NCBI GenBank assembly: GCA_002110485.1
Contig: MOWL01000047.1
Span: 620,001 to 684,000 of the forward strand
Direction: 5' to 3'
From: Emergomyces orientalis
Lineage: Eukaryota; Ascomycota; Eurotiomycetes; Onygenales; Ajellomycetaceae
Length of the DNA stretch: 64,000 nt
Position numbers and translations under genes: made by a program. Shown here piece by piece: positions 24,789 to 36,888 of the stretch (its first letter is position 1; the number at the start of each line of letters is the position of its first letter). The notes below the pieces were generated by a model. That model made no database searches. It was not told the origin of the DNA and saw only the letters and a program-made list of their open reading frames with translations.

Positions 24789-26536
24789 ATGCGCGGAGTC
24801 CAAATCTTCTCAGGCAGCTCGCACCCTACCCTGACAGAGACCATCTGTGAGCGTCTAGGCACTCTCCCGGCCAAGTGTGAGCTACGCAAGTTCAGCAATG
24901 GGGAAACAAACGTCAATATTGGTGTTTCTGTGCGGAACCAGGATGTGTTCATTGTGCAAAGTGGCAGCTCCAAGATCAACGACAGCGTTATGGAGCTGCT
25001 TATCATGATATCTGCTTGCAAAGGGGGCTCTGCCAAATCCATTACTGGTATGTATACATGTGCAACCTATCAAGTTAAAACCCGGGTTCTAAATATGCGC
25101 CGTCGCTGACTCTTACTTTCCTCGTTACAGCGGTGATGCCGTAGGTTACCTCTCCTCTTCCCACCCATAGCCAATACTACTGACATGCCAGAGTTATTTC
25201 CCCTACTCCCGTCAATCAAAAAAGAAGAGCCATCGTGGCGCGATAACTGCTCGAATGCTTGCCAATCTGCTCACTGTCGCTGGCGTAGACCATATAATTA
25301 CAGTGGATTTACATGTCCGATGATCCTTCTCTTTTTCTTTATCTTTTGTGAGGCTAACAGTTTTGATATCAGGCCTCTCAAATGCAAGGATTTTTCGGAA
25401 GACCTGTCGATAACCTATTTGCTGAGCCCTTAATTGCACGCTGGATCCGAATGAACGTGCCTCGCTGGAATGAAGCAGTTGTAGTCACCAAAAATGCGGG
25501 AGGAAGTAAAAGGGTCACGTCCTTGGCGGATGCGCTGAAGCTGAATTTTGGAATCGTGAACACAGACCGGATGCGGGGGAACAAGAACGGGGGTTTGTCG
25601 GGCAGTGCTATCTTTTTTGATTCCGTCGAACACGGTCTTCCTGCCTCGCGAGATGAACAGCTCACTGCTGAGTTGGTTGTTAAATCCGAACCCCCCCGCT
25701 TCCAACCCTCTTCAACCACCGCTTCCACCCGACCTCCTCAACCTACTGTATCTCCCAGCCCATTAGTACAAACAACTTCGGTTCTTGAGTCTGAATCGCC
25801 GCTGTCGCCATCACACGCTTCACTTAGTGCCCCCCAGCAAATGGGATCGTCTTTTTCTGCCCGGCGTCCTTCCGAGCAAGAGGCCGCGTTTGAGTACACG
25901 GATGAGCGCGCGAGAGAGGTGATCACAGGCAGACTAGTACAGGGCCATATCGTCGACGATGACTACCCTTCACCCATCATCTCGTCGTCGGCGTCGATTA
26001 ATACCCTTCCTGGGGATCGAAATGGTACTGAATATGAACCACCCTCCCAGGATCCCATGACTATGTCCTTTGTGTCCACCGCATCGTCTTTCCAGCCTGA
26101 CCATGCCCTGGGAGGCTCGTTTGATGCTGCTGCTTCTTCTGACGAAGAAGATAATAAACAGGAAATGTTCACCCGCGAGAGGACGATCACACTAGTTGGT
26201 GATGTCAGGGACAAAACCGTTTTTATAGTCGATGACATGATTGATAAGTCAGGATCATGGATCGCAGCTGCGGAGACAGTGGTGAAGAGGGGTGGAGCCA
26301 AAAAGGTCTACTGCATTGCCACACATGGTTTGTTCGGTCATGATTCGCTCCAGGAGATGGACGCCTGCGAGTGCATCGATTATATTGTAATCACCAATTC
26401 GTTCCCGATTCCCCCGAAAGCGAAGGAGTCAAAAAAATTGATTGTTATTGACTTATCAACCCTCCTATCAGAAAGCATAAGGCGTCACCATTACGGGGAG
26501 AGGTTTGTCCAATTTTCATCCTCGACCAGTCCTTGA
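24789..26536 (+). CDS. PRS5: ribose-phosphate pyrophosphokinase, PRS5-like, with long insertion
   Basis: Exons: 24789-25047, 25131-25140 (10 nt), 25194-25314, 25373-26536, giving 517 residues. The PRPP synthetase fold is clear: FSGSSHPTL, KFSNGETNV, AVMPYFPYSRQ (rebuilt across the 10-nt exon), RGAITARMLANLL, the catalytic-histidine segment VDLHASQMQGFF, and a Pro/Ser-rich insertion of roughly 200 residues (about 195-395). The PRPP loop reads VDDMIDKSGSWI, where catalytic subunits have a TAGT-type loop. The same kind of change and insertion marks yeast Prs5. PRS subunits make PRPP for nucleotide, His and Trp synthesis as mixed complexes. The altered loop suggests a structural or regulatory subunit (inference). 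An apparent alternative splice after GCC would create a stop. Confidence 0.92.
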
Positions 26537-28490
26537 ATAAAATAAAAAATCTTCTTTAAGGTATTATTATCGCTAACGAAGTATCAAACAGTATCTCCGC
26601 CCTTTTTCAAATTAACGATTAGCGCTTGCGATTTTTATTTTCCTACCTGCATGCATGCTTGTTACACCTCCCTTGTCCTTGCAGATGTAGCGCATCTCTC
26701 TCCCTGCTCAAGCTAGCCAGGTACCGGGGGGCGTCGGCGTCACAGTTATCAACAGAGTATAGACCCTCTTTGTTATGTCTCAACTGAACTATGGGACCTT
26801 GAAAGCCCGCGTTTTATATAGTTATGTGGTATGTGTTCGGGAGATGACTTTGCCTATCTTAGGCTATGCTACGGTAGAATCGCTTTTCAATGAAGTTATG
26901 TATGATTACGACTTACGCCTTCCAATTTCCCCTTCTTTTCATCATCCCCTCCCATATGAACTCTACAATATGCTTTTGTAGGAAAAAGTTACAGCTCCGG
27001 GGCGGAGAGATCTCCCCATTCACCATGTACTAGTGATCTGATCACTGTTGCAAACGCCTCTCCATCCATTTCCCATCAAACCGTGCTTGCTGCATTCGAT
27101 CGCCCATCTCACCGCTTCCCCAGGACACTATTTTCAGCCCACGTCGCACACAGTTCTATCCCTGTTCCACTTCCTTACTGTTTCTTCTTTGATCCCACGT
27201 GCTTATCAGTCATTTTCCTTCCCCATAGCTTGCTAAGGATCCTATGGACAGCCCCTTGCCTGTTTTTGAAACCAGAAACGTCGAATAAAATATGAAAAGA
27301 AAAGAAAATAATAAAAAAGACGTTATTACCAACGATGCAGAACCGTACAGGGGTACTGCAAGGACATCTGGAAAGGGGAATAAAGGAGGGTTATTTCATA
27401 ACCTGTCTTTTTCTCCTTTACATCTCCACGAAGATTGTTCTTAACGGAGCGTTGGCAGATCAAAAATTCAATTCCGATCTCATTTTCTTTTATTGAAAAA
27501 TACGGATTGGGAAACGGAGATTACAGGCATGTTTCGGGCTTTTTCTTTAGATTTGACTGTTTCCAGTTTTCTTTTCTCTTCTTTTCCTGTCGTTTTACTT
27601 TTTGCTTCCCGCCTCTCTATGCCTTTCACCTCTTTTCTTCTCATCTCTCTCTTGGACTTTTGTTCCCCTTCTCTTCTCTTACCGGATCAGCTCTGGTCAT
27701 GTTCTGTGAGCCAGGGATGTTCTTGAGAGAGAGCGGCGATGCGAAATGAGAAGAGAGGGGAAATAAACGGGAGGTCGTGGTTGGTTGGAGATGTGGGGTC
27801 GGAAAGATGGAAGGAGAGAAGGCAAGATTGGGAACTTACGTCTGTCGTCTTTTGTCCAGATGAGAAAGCCTGAGCGTGTTGTTCAAGACTGCATGTCTCG
27901 TTTTATCTTCGACATTTGTTAGTACTCGACCTTTTTCATTTTTCATTTTGAGCCATTTGGCAGGGCCTTCAAATATATTTGCAGTGATCATTTATCTATT
28001 GCTGGCTACATTTATCTCGGCTGCCTCCTAAGATCGAGTCATATCTTCGTCCTGAAATACTACCCGCTAATGTACATGTACATACTACTTGCCTAACAAC
28101 AGTACGATAAGGAAAAAAATTGACACAAATATCACGAAATGTAACGCTTCTCGGAGAAGCGGGTTTTATTGCTCTTTAAATCCTTCAACCAGGCTGGAAA
28201 ATCGTTACCCCACAATCCAGTTTACCATCATCCATCCGTTTCGGTTCTAGGGTGGTGTGGAATTACGGCTGAGTATCACCACCGCGATGAAATCGACCTC
28301 AGACGCCCATGAAAATGTCGAAGGAATTGGCTACAGAACGCTCGTAAGAGATACCGATTCCAGGGTGGCGACAACTGAGAGTAATTCTCTTATGAATGAA
28401 TTTTGACAGTGCACGAGGAAAGCGTAACCGATACAGTGGGCATATGAATTGGAATATCTCCGGTCGTCCTCATCAAACAACTGGTATCCG
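26537..28490. other. intergenic, no gene seen
   Basis: Almost 2 kb of T/C-rich DNA between the PRS5-like and HNH genes (convergent). ORFs of 60-104 codons are hydrophobic by-products of pyrimidine-rich sequence. A TGTACATGTACAT palindrome lies near 28072. Confidence 0.5.
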
Positions 28491-29818
28491 TCACTGAGCG
28501 TCAATCCAGCCCTCCATCGTGGTAGGTTGGCCCTCGTCATGATTTTCAGTTTCAAAAACATATGAACCTTCAACGCTGGCGGGGTCTTCAGATTCGTCAT
28601 CATCGAAGACGTCATCCAGGACATCGGCTGCTCCGCTCAGTGAGGTAAGACGCTGCAATATCCACTGCATTTCAAGTAAATTCCAATCAGGTAATGGCAA
28701 ATTTGCCGGGTCTGCAGTGGTAAGCTCAATTTCTTCACCCGAACAGATCGTATGCTTGTCTATGACATTGCAGAACGAAAGGTTTCTGGGCAATTCGCAG
28801 ATATCCTCGGGAATGGATGGGATATCCATGATGTCTGTCAATGTTGAACTCGGAGTTGAAAACTTTGGAAGCCAGTAGAACTTGACTTTAAGCGAGGTAC
28901 CATCCTCTGACGCTTTAATGGGTTGAAGCGCGAAAAGACCCTCGGCGTGGCATCGATGTATGGTGGGTGCCATGCACATCAAATTTTTAACAACCTCTGT
29001 GGTTTGCTGCGAAAGGGCGTTGTTCCACGCATCGACACGTTCTTGAACCCAGAAGAACCTCAACAACTCAAAGAAACTCGCTCGCTTGTCCTCTCGGTTC
29101 ATAGAGAAGGGAAATATATGTGCAACATCCAATGGACCAGGCCATTTCGTTACAACACATCGGGAATCGTCTCGAATAAGACACTGGCTAGTTAGTTGAG
29201 ATCCTTAATTTAAGTGGGTGAGACTAACGTTTTTCTTGGCTAATTTAGATCTAATTTGCCTTGTTTCGGAAGTTTCGGATGGGCTCTTGCTGGCCCCTCG
29301 CACTCGCTTTGAAGGCGCCAGCTTAGTCTCGCTGCTCTCTCGCTTCCGCTTCGAACCCTGAGATGGAGATGATGCAGGAGCGGATTCCTGAGTTGTGCGT
29401 GCCTGCTGGATTCCCATGAATTGTCGTGGTGAGATTGGTAGCTGAAGAACGTTGGATTGCCGTGCGGGAGAAGATTGGGGAGTCGAAGGGGTAGAATCTG
29501 AACGATCCCGCTGGCTCCCTGGACATCCGTGATATTAGATCCAATGATCATGATCGCCGAGAGTGCTATTTCAAACGTACATTGGAGTACTATCTTGTCA
29601 AACAAATTGTTGACAAGGGATGGGGTGATCATGGTCCGATCTGATTTTAACAAAGATATCATTGTTTCCAGCTTCTGAATATCAGACAGCCATAAACACG
29701 CCCAGACTGTCTGAGGCACCGGACGTCCCAAGGACTCTTTGAGTTTACCTAGCAGCTCTTGACGACGCTGATCAGAAAACCCAGCCTGGGGGCCAATTTG
29801 ACTCGAGTGTAACTCCAT
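28491..29818 (-). CDS. HNH nuclease domain-containing fungal protein
   Basis: Three exons on the minus strand: 29818-29581, 29518-29229, 29183-28491, in phase, 406 residues. An N-terminal helical region (to about residue 80) is followed by a basic Ser/Lys/Arg-rich linker. Next is an HNH-type segment, CLIRDDSRCVVTK...LDVAHIFPFSM, in which the two cysteines and the D-x-AHI histidine box fit the fungal HNH_2 pattern. The C-terminus is acidic. This architecture is widespread in filamentous fungi, often in many diverged copies; its function is not established and nuclease activity is inferred from the motif only. Confidence 0.82.
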
Positions 29819-32800
29819 GATGGTATGATAGTATGTAGCCTAGTGGTTCTTACACTAAAAACGAGGTAGAATGATGACTGTGTTGCAGTGGGTAGAAATT
29901 GAAAAATGTAAAACAAGACGGGGTGGGTTTGTTCTGCAGTAACCAAGCTTCAAGTGTGAGGCTTTTGTACTACCTGTGCCAAGTTATCCACAGCAAAACG
30001 TGAAGTCTGGGATGGAGATCTAATCTTGAGTTGGGGTTGATGAATGAGGATAAGTTTATACATCTAGATGTTATGCCCTTTATCACGTGACGTGGCGAAC
30101 CGTGACACAAAACGGATAGAAATAGAGCACGATGGCGAAGAATAGAAAACCAATGAGTTTAGAATTACAATTATCCTATTTTAAATTTGATTTCTTGTGT
30201 ACGGTGCTTTATCAAACTAGAATCTGCTCGGAAGTTCAAGGCAGGAAAATGTACTTCTTAGCATTGATAAACATGGAAAAGAATCAGGCACAGTATATAA
30301 ACACAACGGTGCTACAGATGCAAGTATAGGGTAGTCACTTCTGACTTTGTGGTATGAAGGCCACCAATCTTGCCCCATGGACCATAGTAGCCGTCGAGTT
30401 TCCATGGCTTGCTTGCTTCCGCCTTTTTCCAAGATAGTTAAGTTTACTTTTGTGCCCAGCACAGTCTGTTCTCTAATCTAAAGGATGCCATGTGCCAAAA
30501 TGCAGCCAAGTCAAGAAGGAAGTTAAGAAAGTTTGAATAGTATTCGGTATGTTGAGTAACTGGACTATTGTTGAAGAAAGGGGGTTGCAGCAAATAAAAT
30601 ATTTTGGTCCTTTTTCCCTATGTACTTCAGGATGAGAGAGGAGTTGGCGTTGATATGGGCATTTCACGCTGCTGCATTCTGTGCTTTGTGCTTCCTTTTT
30701 TTTTGGTCTTTCCTGGTGCTATTGTGCCTGGTGTGGTTATTCTTTGATAGAACATGTAGCAGCATTTTAACTGGTGAAACATTGTACAAATAGTAACTTG
30801 CTTTAGCTCTTAAAGATCGGAAGGTTCATTTTTTAGCTAGGAAATGTATATAGCCGCTGTGTGTTGCATCACTCAAACCTAGAGGCATTTTTTAAAGCAA
30901 AAGAGAGCCGCAAATGGGCACTGTTCTCCACAAACCCAATTTTCCAGAGGCACAAAACTCACTGTATTTCTGTAATGAACTGAAAGGGGAAATAATTTAA
31001 AGAAGAAAAACCGACAAGTAGATACCAACGAAGCTGCAGACAGAGCATAGAACTAAACCTGTCTTTAGGCAGCCGTACGGATCGTGGCTTACCGCAGCCG
31101 ATGTGAAAGGGAGGCCGCACATACTGTTCTGAAGAGCATGGCGAATTTGAAACCGGCCTTTTCAACAAGGAAGAATGTAAACGGCGTTCGGATGCGAGCA
31201 GGTGGCTGTGATTTTGACAACCTTACATCGTTGGACGATTAAAGCTTGCAATTTAAAATTTGGCGTTACAACTCGAAATGAGGCTTTCTAGCTAAGGAAA
31301 GGCTTCAGTCGAGAAGGTTTCAGTATCAAGAGTTTGTGGTGTGACAAAGTTGAGAAAATTAAATGATCAAAACATCACAAAGGAAGTTTGGTATTCAATT
31401 GGATCATTGCTTCTCCACTCAGGAAAGTTGGTCAATACTGTAGAAAAAGCAGGCTTTAGGAGAGTAAATGATGAAGATCCCTGAGGATAATCAGAAAAAA
31501 ATGGCAGCCGTCACATTGGTGAATAGCCCACCGAGATGGCTCGTGAGAGGCTACATGCAAAGAAGGATGCCATGACAATCTTTAAGGACATGGGTTCGAT
31601 CTGTGGGGAGAAAAAGAAACTTTTCCCGTGCATTGACTGCACATGAGATCGAGCGATGGACAGTGCGCCAGCAACCCGCACGGACCCGAGGAGGGCCGAC
31701 TAGTTCACGCTCTCCAAGGTTCGGTCAAAGGCGACTGGCCTTGCAGGCCTGGGCCAAGTAGTCCATTTCAGCTTCCAGGCCAGCCTAATAGATCAGCCTG
31801 AAAGAAAGGTAAAAATAGCACCAGGTATGTGGATGGGTGAGGCCAATCGCGAAAAGGAATTTGGATTATTTTTCTTCCTCTTGCCTTTTCTCTTCTTTTA
31901 ATTAGGCGGAACGATAATCCTCGCCCTGTATCTGCATTAACTGCAGCATGAAGGAGAAATGAATTCGAAGGGCACGATCCGGTTGGTGTATGCCGTGCTC
32001 CCCAAACCTGCCATTTGTCACATTCCAGGCTAATGATTGTGGTTGAATTTGTATGGACGCGACAGTAGTTTAATGGGCTGAATAAATAGAACCCAAACTA
32101 AGTGGGGAACTCGATATCCGTCAGAAATTTGAGTGTTTCGGCCTCGAAAAGTTAATGGCATGCCCAGGTGTGGGCGAAATATGGCACCTTCACTATCGGC
32201 TATACAAGATTCTAAAGATTTCCTATCGGTATCAAGAATTTTCTCGTCATCCGCCTTGCCAGCACTTTGAAAGAGTACACGCTACTGGCGGACAAGACTG
32301 AACTCGGTACCCAGTAAGATGTTACAGCATCACAGCGACACTCAATGAGAGGTTGAGAATAGGCCTCCCATGCCAATCGGTGTATGGGAATGACTGAAGT
32401 GGTCTCAAAAAGCTTTGTTTGGAGACCCGGTGGTCAGACCCTGCGTTTTGGCCCAAATTTTGTCAAGCAGACTCCAGGTTGGAAGACTTAACAGTGGACC
32501 TTGGCAATGAGGTTCGCCTTGGAGCCTGAGCCTTTTATGCCACGGAGTAACTAATCTTAGAAAGTGAAATTTTCAAAACATTTTCAAAAACCGGTCAGCA
32601 GTGTCAGCAGCCGTTGATGCCCAAGAAAAGGCATCTGTATACAAATTCGGAGATATCACTGCCTATACTTCTAGCGGAAGTTCATTTTATCTTCCCTAGA
32701 GCTAGCTAAGCATTGAAATGGTGTTGGGTTGCCACCTGTCTCTAAAGTTGATTTGTTCCTACTCGGTGTTTGTACAAAATCGTTCGAAACGTATTGTACA

Positions 32801-35306
32801 TATTTGCCCCATTAGTATAGATCATGTCGGCATTTAGATAAAATGAATAAAGTAGCGGATAGCATCTAAATACCTGGATATGTGTGGAGAAGAGGTGGTT
32901 ATGGTCCATTATTCAAAGCCAGCAAGACTTGGCGGCATAGATTTGTGAATTGAAAAGGCCTTGTGGCGTCCTCTTTCGCCATACTGCATGAATCGAGGAA
33001 CGGAGTTAGAAAGAGAAGCTGAGGATTCCCGATTTCCCAGAGAGAGCATGGTCGTTGACTCGGGGTGACAACTATGTGATATATCTCATTTCCAAACTCC
33101 GTTCATGATACCCTTTTGCTTTTCAGCTGCGGCACAAGCACGGGAAATCCCCTATAGTGTCGATCTTGAACGTCCAACAGCCACCATGAATATCGCCACA
33201 AGGCAAGAATCAAGCTCTAGCTTGCCTCGACCAGAGATGATATTATCGGTAATCAGATGAGATTTGGCGATGGCAAAATTCGGTGCAGGAGGTTGGAAGT
33301 GAACAGGTAGAACATTCGGGCCTGCAATTATCAGCGAGCACCGCTGGGTGCCTGGCAAAGCACGGAGCAATTTCAGCGTTGATTTATTGACAAGAAACGT
33401 GTATATGACCCTGGTGGGTACAGCGGCCCATGTATGTATGTATGTATCTTGCCCGGGGTTGTCCGGGTATGCGGCGTGCAAGGTACCATCGATCGTGATG
33501 ACATGAGGGCAAACCTCGGTGATCGCGAGATGAAGAACAGTAGTACCGCAAAAGCAAACATAGAGCTAGTCATGTAAAGAAGGGAGTCCAGCGAATGGGG
33601 TCTAAACGATGACGGCAGCATGCCCAATGAGACTGCGAAAGCTTGCAAGGTGGCTCGCTGAGGGCCCGCTGGATGCCTGACCAGGACTTCCACGGTTTTC
33701 CAAGGAACCTGGGAATAATGTCAACGCGAAGAAATGGGCGACAACTACAACATCCTATTCAACGATGCTCCGCCGCCAGCACAACCGCCACCGTAACATT
33801 CCACTAAGAGCCTACCTTTGGAAGTCAGTCAGCCCTGGTCTGGATTTCCTTTGGTTTTCATTCTTCCTCTCGTTTTGTCATGGCAGTGGGAATGCATTTC
33901 AGAAAGGGAAAACAAGGAGTCAATGCGACTGGTCAAGTTGTCGTATCAGTAACTTCTGGCTCCATCCCGGCGCACACTAGGGCTTCCTAGCAACTTGCCG
34001 GCTGGCAGTCGCCGTCTGTCGAATGACTCCTTGCAGGCTCCAGTGTCAACAAGGGTCTGGTCCCAGTCTCCTGGTTTATGGGTTAGCTGGCTGATTAGCG
34101 TGTGGGTTCAAGCCTCCAAGCTCGAAACATGATACTAGTGATGTATCACCTTGTGCAGAAGGCATTTTCCTTTCACTACGGACAACTACTGCCGACGATG
34201 GCTCTTGTTTCTGTCTGGCATGGTCTGCAGACATCATCCCAAGCCAATGGCTCTGCCAATCTTGCTGTGAAATCTGTGGGCAAGATCAACCATGGATGGC
34301 GCTGCCGGAGTCTTTTATTAAAGCAGAAACTCTATGCCCCAACAGCTGCCCGGAAATTGATAGCAATTTCTGCCCTTCTACCCTTGTGCCTTTTCTCAGA
34401 TCCGATTTTTTTTAAATAAAAGGAGCCATTCGTCTTTCTTTCTTCGCTTTGTCACCCAATCCCCCCAGATTGATTATATACCAATTTTTACTTTACTACT
34501 GAGGATATCCCTTTTGTTTTGTGTGCTGCTGTCAATCCCTTACCTCAATATTCCTTTTCTGGAGCTTTTCTGCGCGGCTGATGAAATCGGTTCAAACCAC
34601 TTGAAAAAGGAATAAAGAAGCGCTTCGCTCCATGTGCATGCGGGTTTCTTCTACTTAGTTTCTGGAAACACTCTCGAAAACAGTCTTTTCTGGGCCAGCG
34701 TACCGAGATCACTGCCACGAATCGTTCTGTACGACTATATCCTGTCAACATCATAATAACCTTCATTGCTCCCACGCGCTGCGCCCACATAGGATATTCC
34801 CTTCCACGACTATAAATATCCTCCCAACGATTGCTCTTCACAGCATTTTCCACCAAACATTCAACCCCGGTTTGTCACGGTATTCCTTCAATTACTGCTG
34901 CTCACTTTTCATAGTAGCTGTTCAAAAGTTCAAAAAAGCTGTCTTTGTGCACCGACATTCCGATCCCCACTTGTGAATCCCAACCAAGGCATTGGGCTCA
35001 GTGGCGCAGCGACACCCATCCATCAGCTCTTCACCAGAAACCCCTGGAAAGCTTTATACGCTAGCGTCTGCCCAGGCCTGAAACCGACCCCACTGAACTA
35101 GGCTTGCCTGGCCTATTGGGTGACCCAAGCGTGTCCCGAAGACCGCACCACCGGTAATCCAGCGAACTCAACCGCAGACGGCGTGGAAGAAGAAATCCAA
35201 TTGAAAGGTTACAAGGCAGCTGACGAAACTGTCCGTCTTGCCTCCAGAACCAAAGCTACTTCAACATCCAACCCATCCGCCCGCGCATTCCATCATACAA
35301 TATACT
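29819..35306. other. 5.5-kb gene-poor stretch
   Basis: I find no ORF here with family features, consistent composition or a supportable splice model. The longest candidates (100-109 codons near 33.2-33.7 kb and 34.1-34.4 kb) overlap on several frames. The sequence is not obviously AT-rich or repeat-derived. It could be a long regulatory or leader region for the small ORF at 35307, or an unrecognised non-coding transcript. Confidence 0.45.
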
Positions 35307-35468
35307 ATGGCCAACTCGACCTGCCCTCATCAATGGGCGATTATCCAGAGTGACTTGAGTCTCCTGAGTTGGAATTGCTCCTATTGTACTTCTGGCCCCT
35401 TTTTTGCTGTTTGGCAGTGTAAACTATGTCATCAGAATAAGTGCGATCCTTGCTATCGAAAGGGATAA
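35307..35468 (+). CDS. small Cys-rich putative zinc-binding protein (53 aa)
   Basis: A 53-residue ORF beginning MANSTCPHQW. Its last two-thirds carry paired cysteines: WNCSYCTSGP, then WQCKLCHQNKCDPC. The C-x2-C ... C-x2-C-x4-C-x2-C spacing with Trp before each first pair looks like a compact zinc-binding fold. Small fungal proteins with a W-x-C-x2-C-x-x-G-P core are known to me only as uncharacterised. A longer in-frame start exists at 35238, but its extra residues are Pro/His-rich and unconvincing. The gene sits alone in gene-poor DNA and would have a long leader. Function unknown. Confidence 0.5.
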   Translation: MANSTCPHQWAIIQSDLSLLSWNCSYCTSGPFFAVWQCKLCHQNKCDPCYRKG

Positions 35469-36888
35469 GTTTCAATATGGTTACTAGTATTCAGCGAGCG
35501 ATTGGCACGGTGCAATTTTCGGGCATGGGCCCCTTTCTTGCGGGCAGTTAGCGTCTGTTCGTTTTTATTTTTAATTGGCTCTAATTTTTAATTGTTTATT
35601 TTATTTTATTTTATTTTTAATCATTTCTATCTTATTTTATTTTATTTTTATTTTATTTTATTTTGCTTTTACTTTTTGGGACGGGAGGTTGGCGTGCCTC
35701 TGCGAAGAGTGATTTTCCTTTATCATTATTAGTGTTTTTCCCCCTGATCAATAGCCAGCTTATTTTGGCTTGCTTTTAGGCAAATCGGGCTGGTGGCCTG
35801 AAAGTGAACGAATTATTGCCAATATTTTCAGAAATGAAGAATATGCCCCTTAAGAACTGATTCTAAGAGAATAAATATTAGGTGTTTTCATTCTGCATTT
35901 CCTGGCACACATGCCTATCCTAATTGCTTCTCATGCCATCGAATCCAATTAGCAGGATAAGATTGCCACAGAATAGATAAGCTCTATTTGTCTTCTAGAT
36001 CTCTCCTCCTTCCGTCATCATATCTATTTTAGAGAGCAACTCTACTGCCGTTGAAGATTTACCTGAGCAAATGCAAGCTTTGAAACATTCTGAAAGTCAA
36101 ATGAGCGAAATTTGTACATGTACATGTACAAGGTACTCGCTCCGCAAAAAATTTAACACTAAAAATAGTAACACATGTTGTTGGGATAGAGTTGGATTTA
36201 AAAAACAATCCAACTCTATCCAACTACACGCGGGGACGGACGTGATGCAAGGGTCCATATCAATAGAATGAGGATACTTTGTGTGTTAACCCGAAGATCC
36301 AACGAAATTTAAACGGAATAGTTACCTGAGTAAATTTTGTAAAAATGTTGGTATTTTTTTTTAACAAACTAACTTGAAGTTTTTTTTGGCGTAACTTAAT
36401 TTCCGTGCGTCGAGAAACACGCCAACTCCCATGCTAGATAACTAGTAACTTACCACAATCAGAGAATCTCAAAACTAACCCCTCGCCAGTTACCAACATA
36501 TACACCTTTCTTAATTGGCACCCTTTCGCCATACGCCGTATGTAAATTCATAGTGGCATTCTCTTCTTTCAGCCCATAAGAACTACGTGGTTTTAGTGGA
36601 TATCCTTTAAAATTAAATTTATCTTTGTACACCTTTTCATTTATTTAGTTAATCATCATAAACACACTATCTGGATTTTAGCTCCTCTTCTCATCCCGCC
36701 CAACGCAAGATTTGGATTCATAGTTATAGAGGCATGGGGTATTTACCGTGTAGTCCAATAGGTGTGAGGTAACCAGCAATAAGCACCGCCGCAAACATAT
36801 TCGATATGGTAATTCTAAGAGTTTAGAACAATCCACGTGCCAGCAGTGGCTTGGCCTCCCTTCTCTTTATCTTTTTAAAAGAGAACGT
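35469..36888. other. AT-rich intergenic DNA with ATTTT repeats
   Basis: It contains a degenerate (ATTTT)n tract around 35594-35664, TGTACATGTACATGTACA near 36115, a perfect inverted repeat (listed separately) and AT-rich DNA to about 36700. No gene seen. Confidence 0.55.
36184..36221. repeat. perfect 15-bp inverted repeat (hairpin)
   Basis: The arms at 36184-36198 and 36207-36221 are exact reverse complements separated by 8 bases (taaaaaac). It could be a transcription terminator-like or cruciform structure, or the remnant of a small inverted-repeat element. No flanking duplication was identified. Confidence 0.85.

Noticed and set aside
27435..27749. 104-codon Phe/Ser/Leu-rich ORF
   Set aside because: It is produced by a T/C-rich tract and shows no protein-like composition.
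31528..31612. Possible tRNA-derived SINE: TGGCTCGTGAGAGG followed about 60 bp on by GGGTTCGATCTGTGG and an A-rich tail
   Set aside because: The B box is fair but the A box is poor, stems do not pair well and no second copy is visible in the window.
33152..33693. Minus-strand ORFs of 106-109 codons
   Set aside because: They overlap in different frames, have no domain or splice continuity, and read like chance ORFs.
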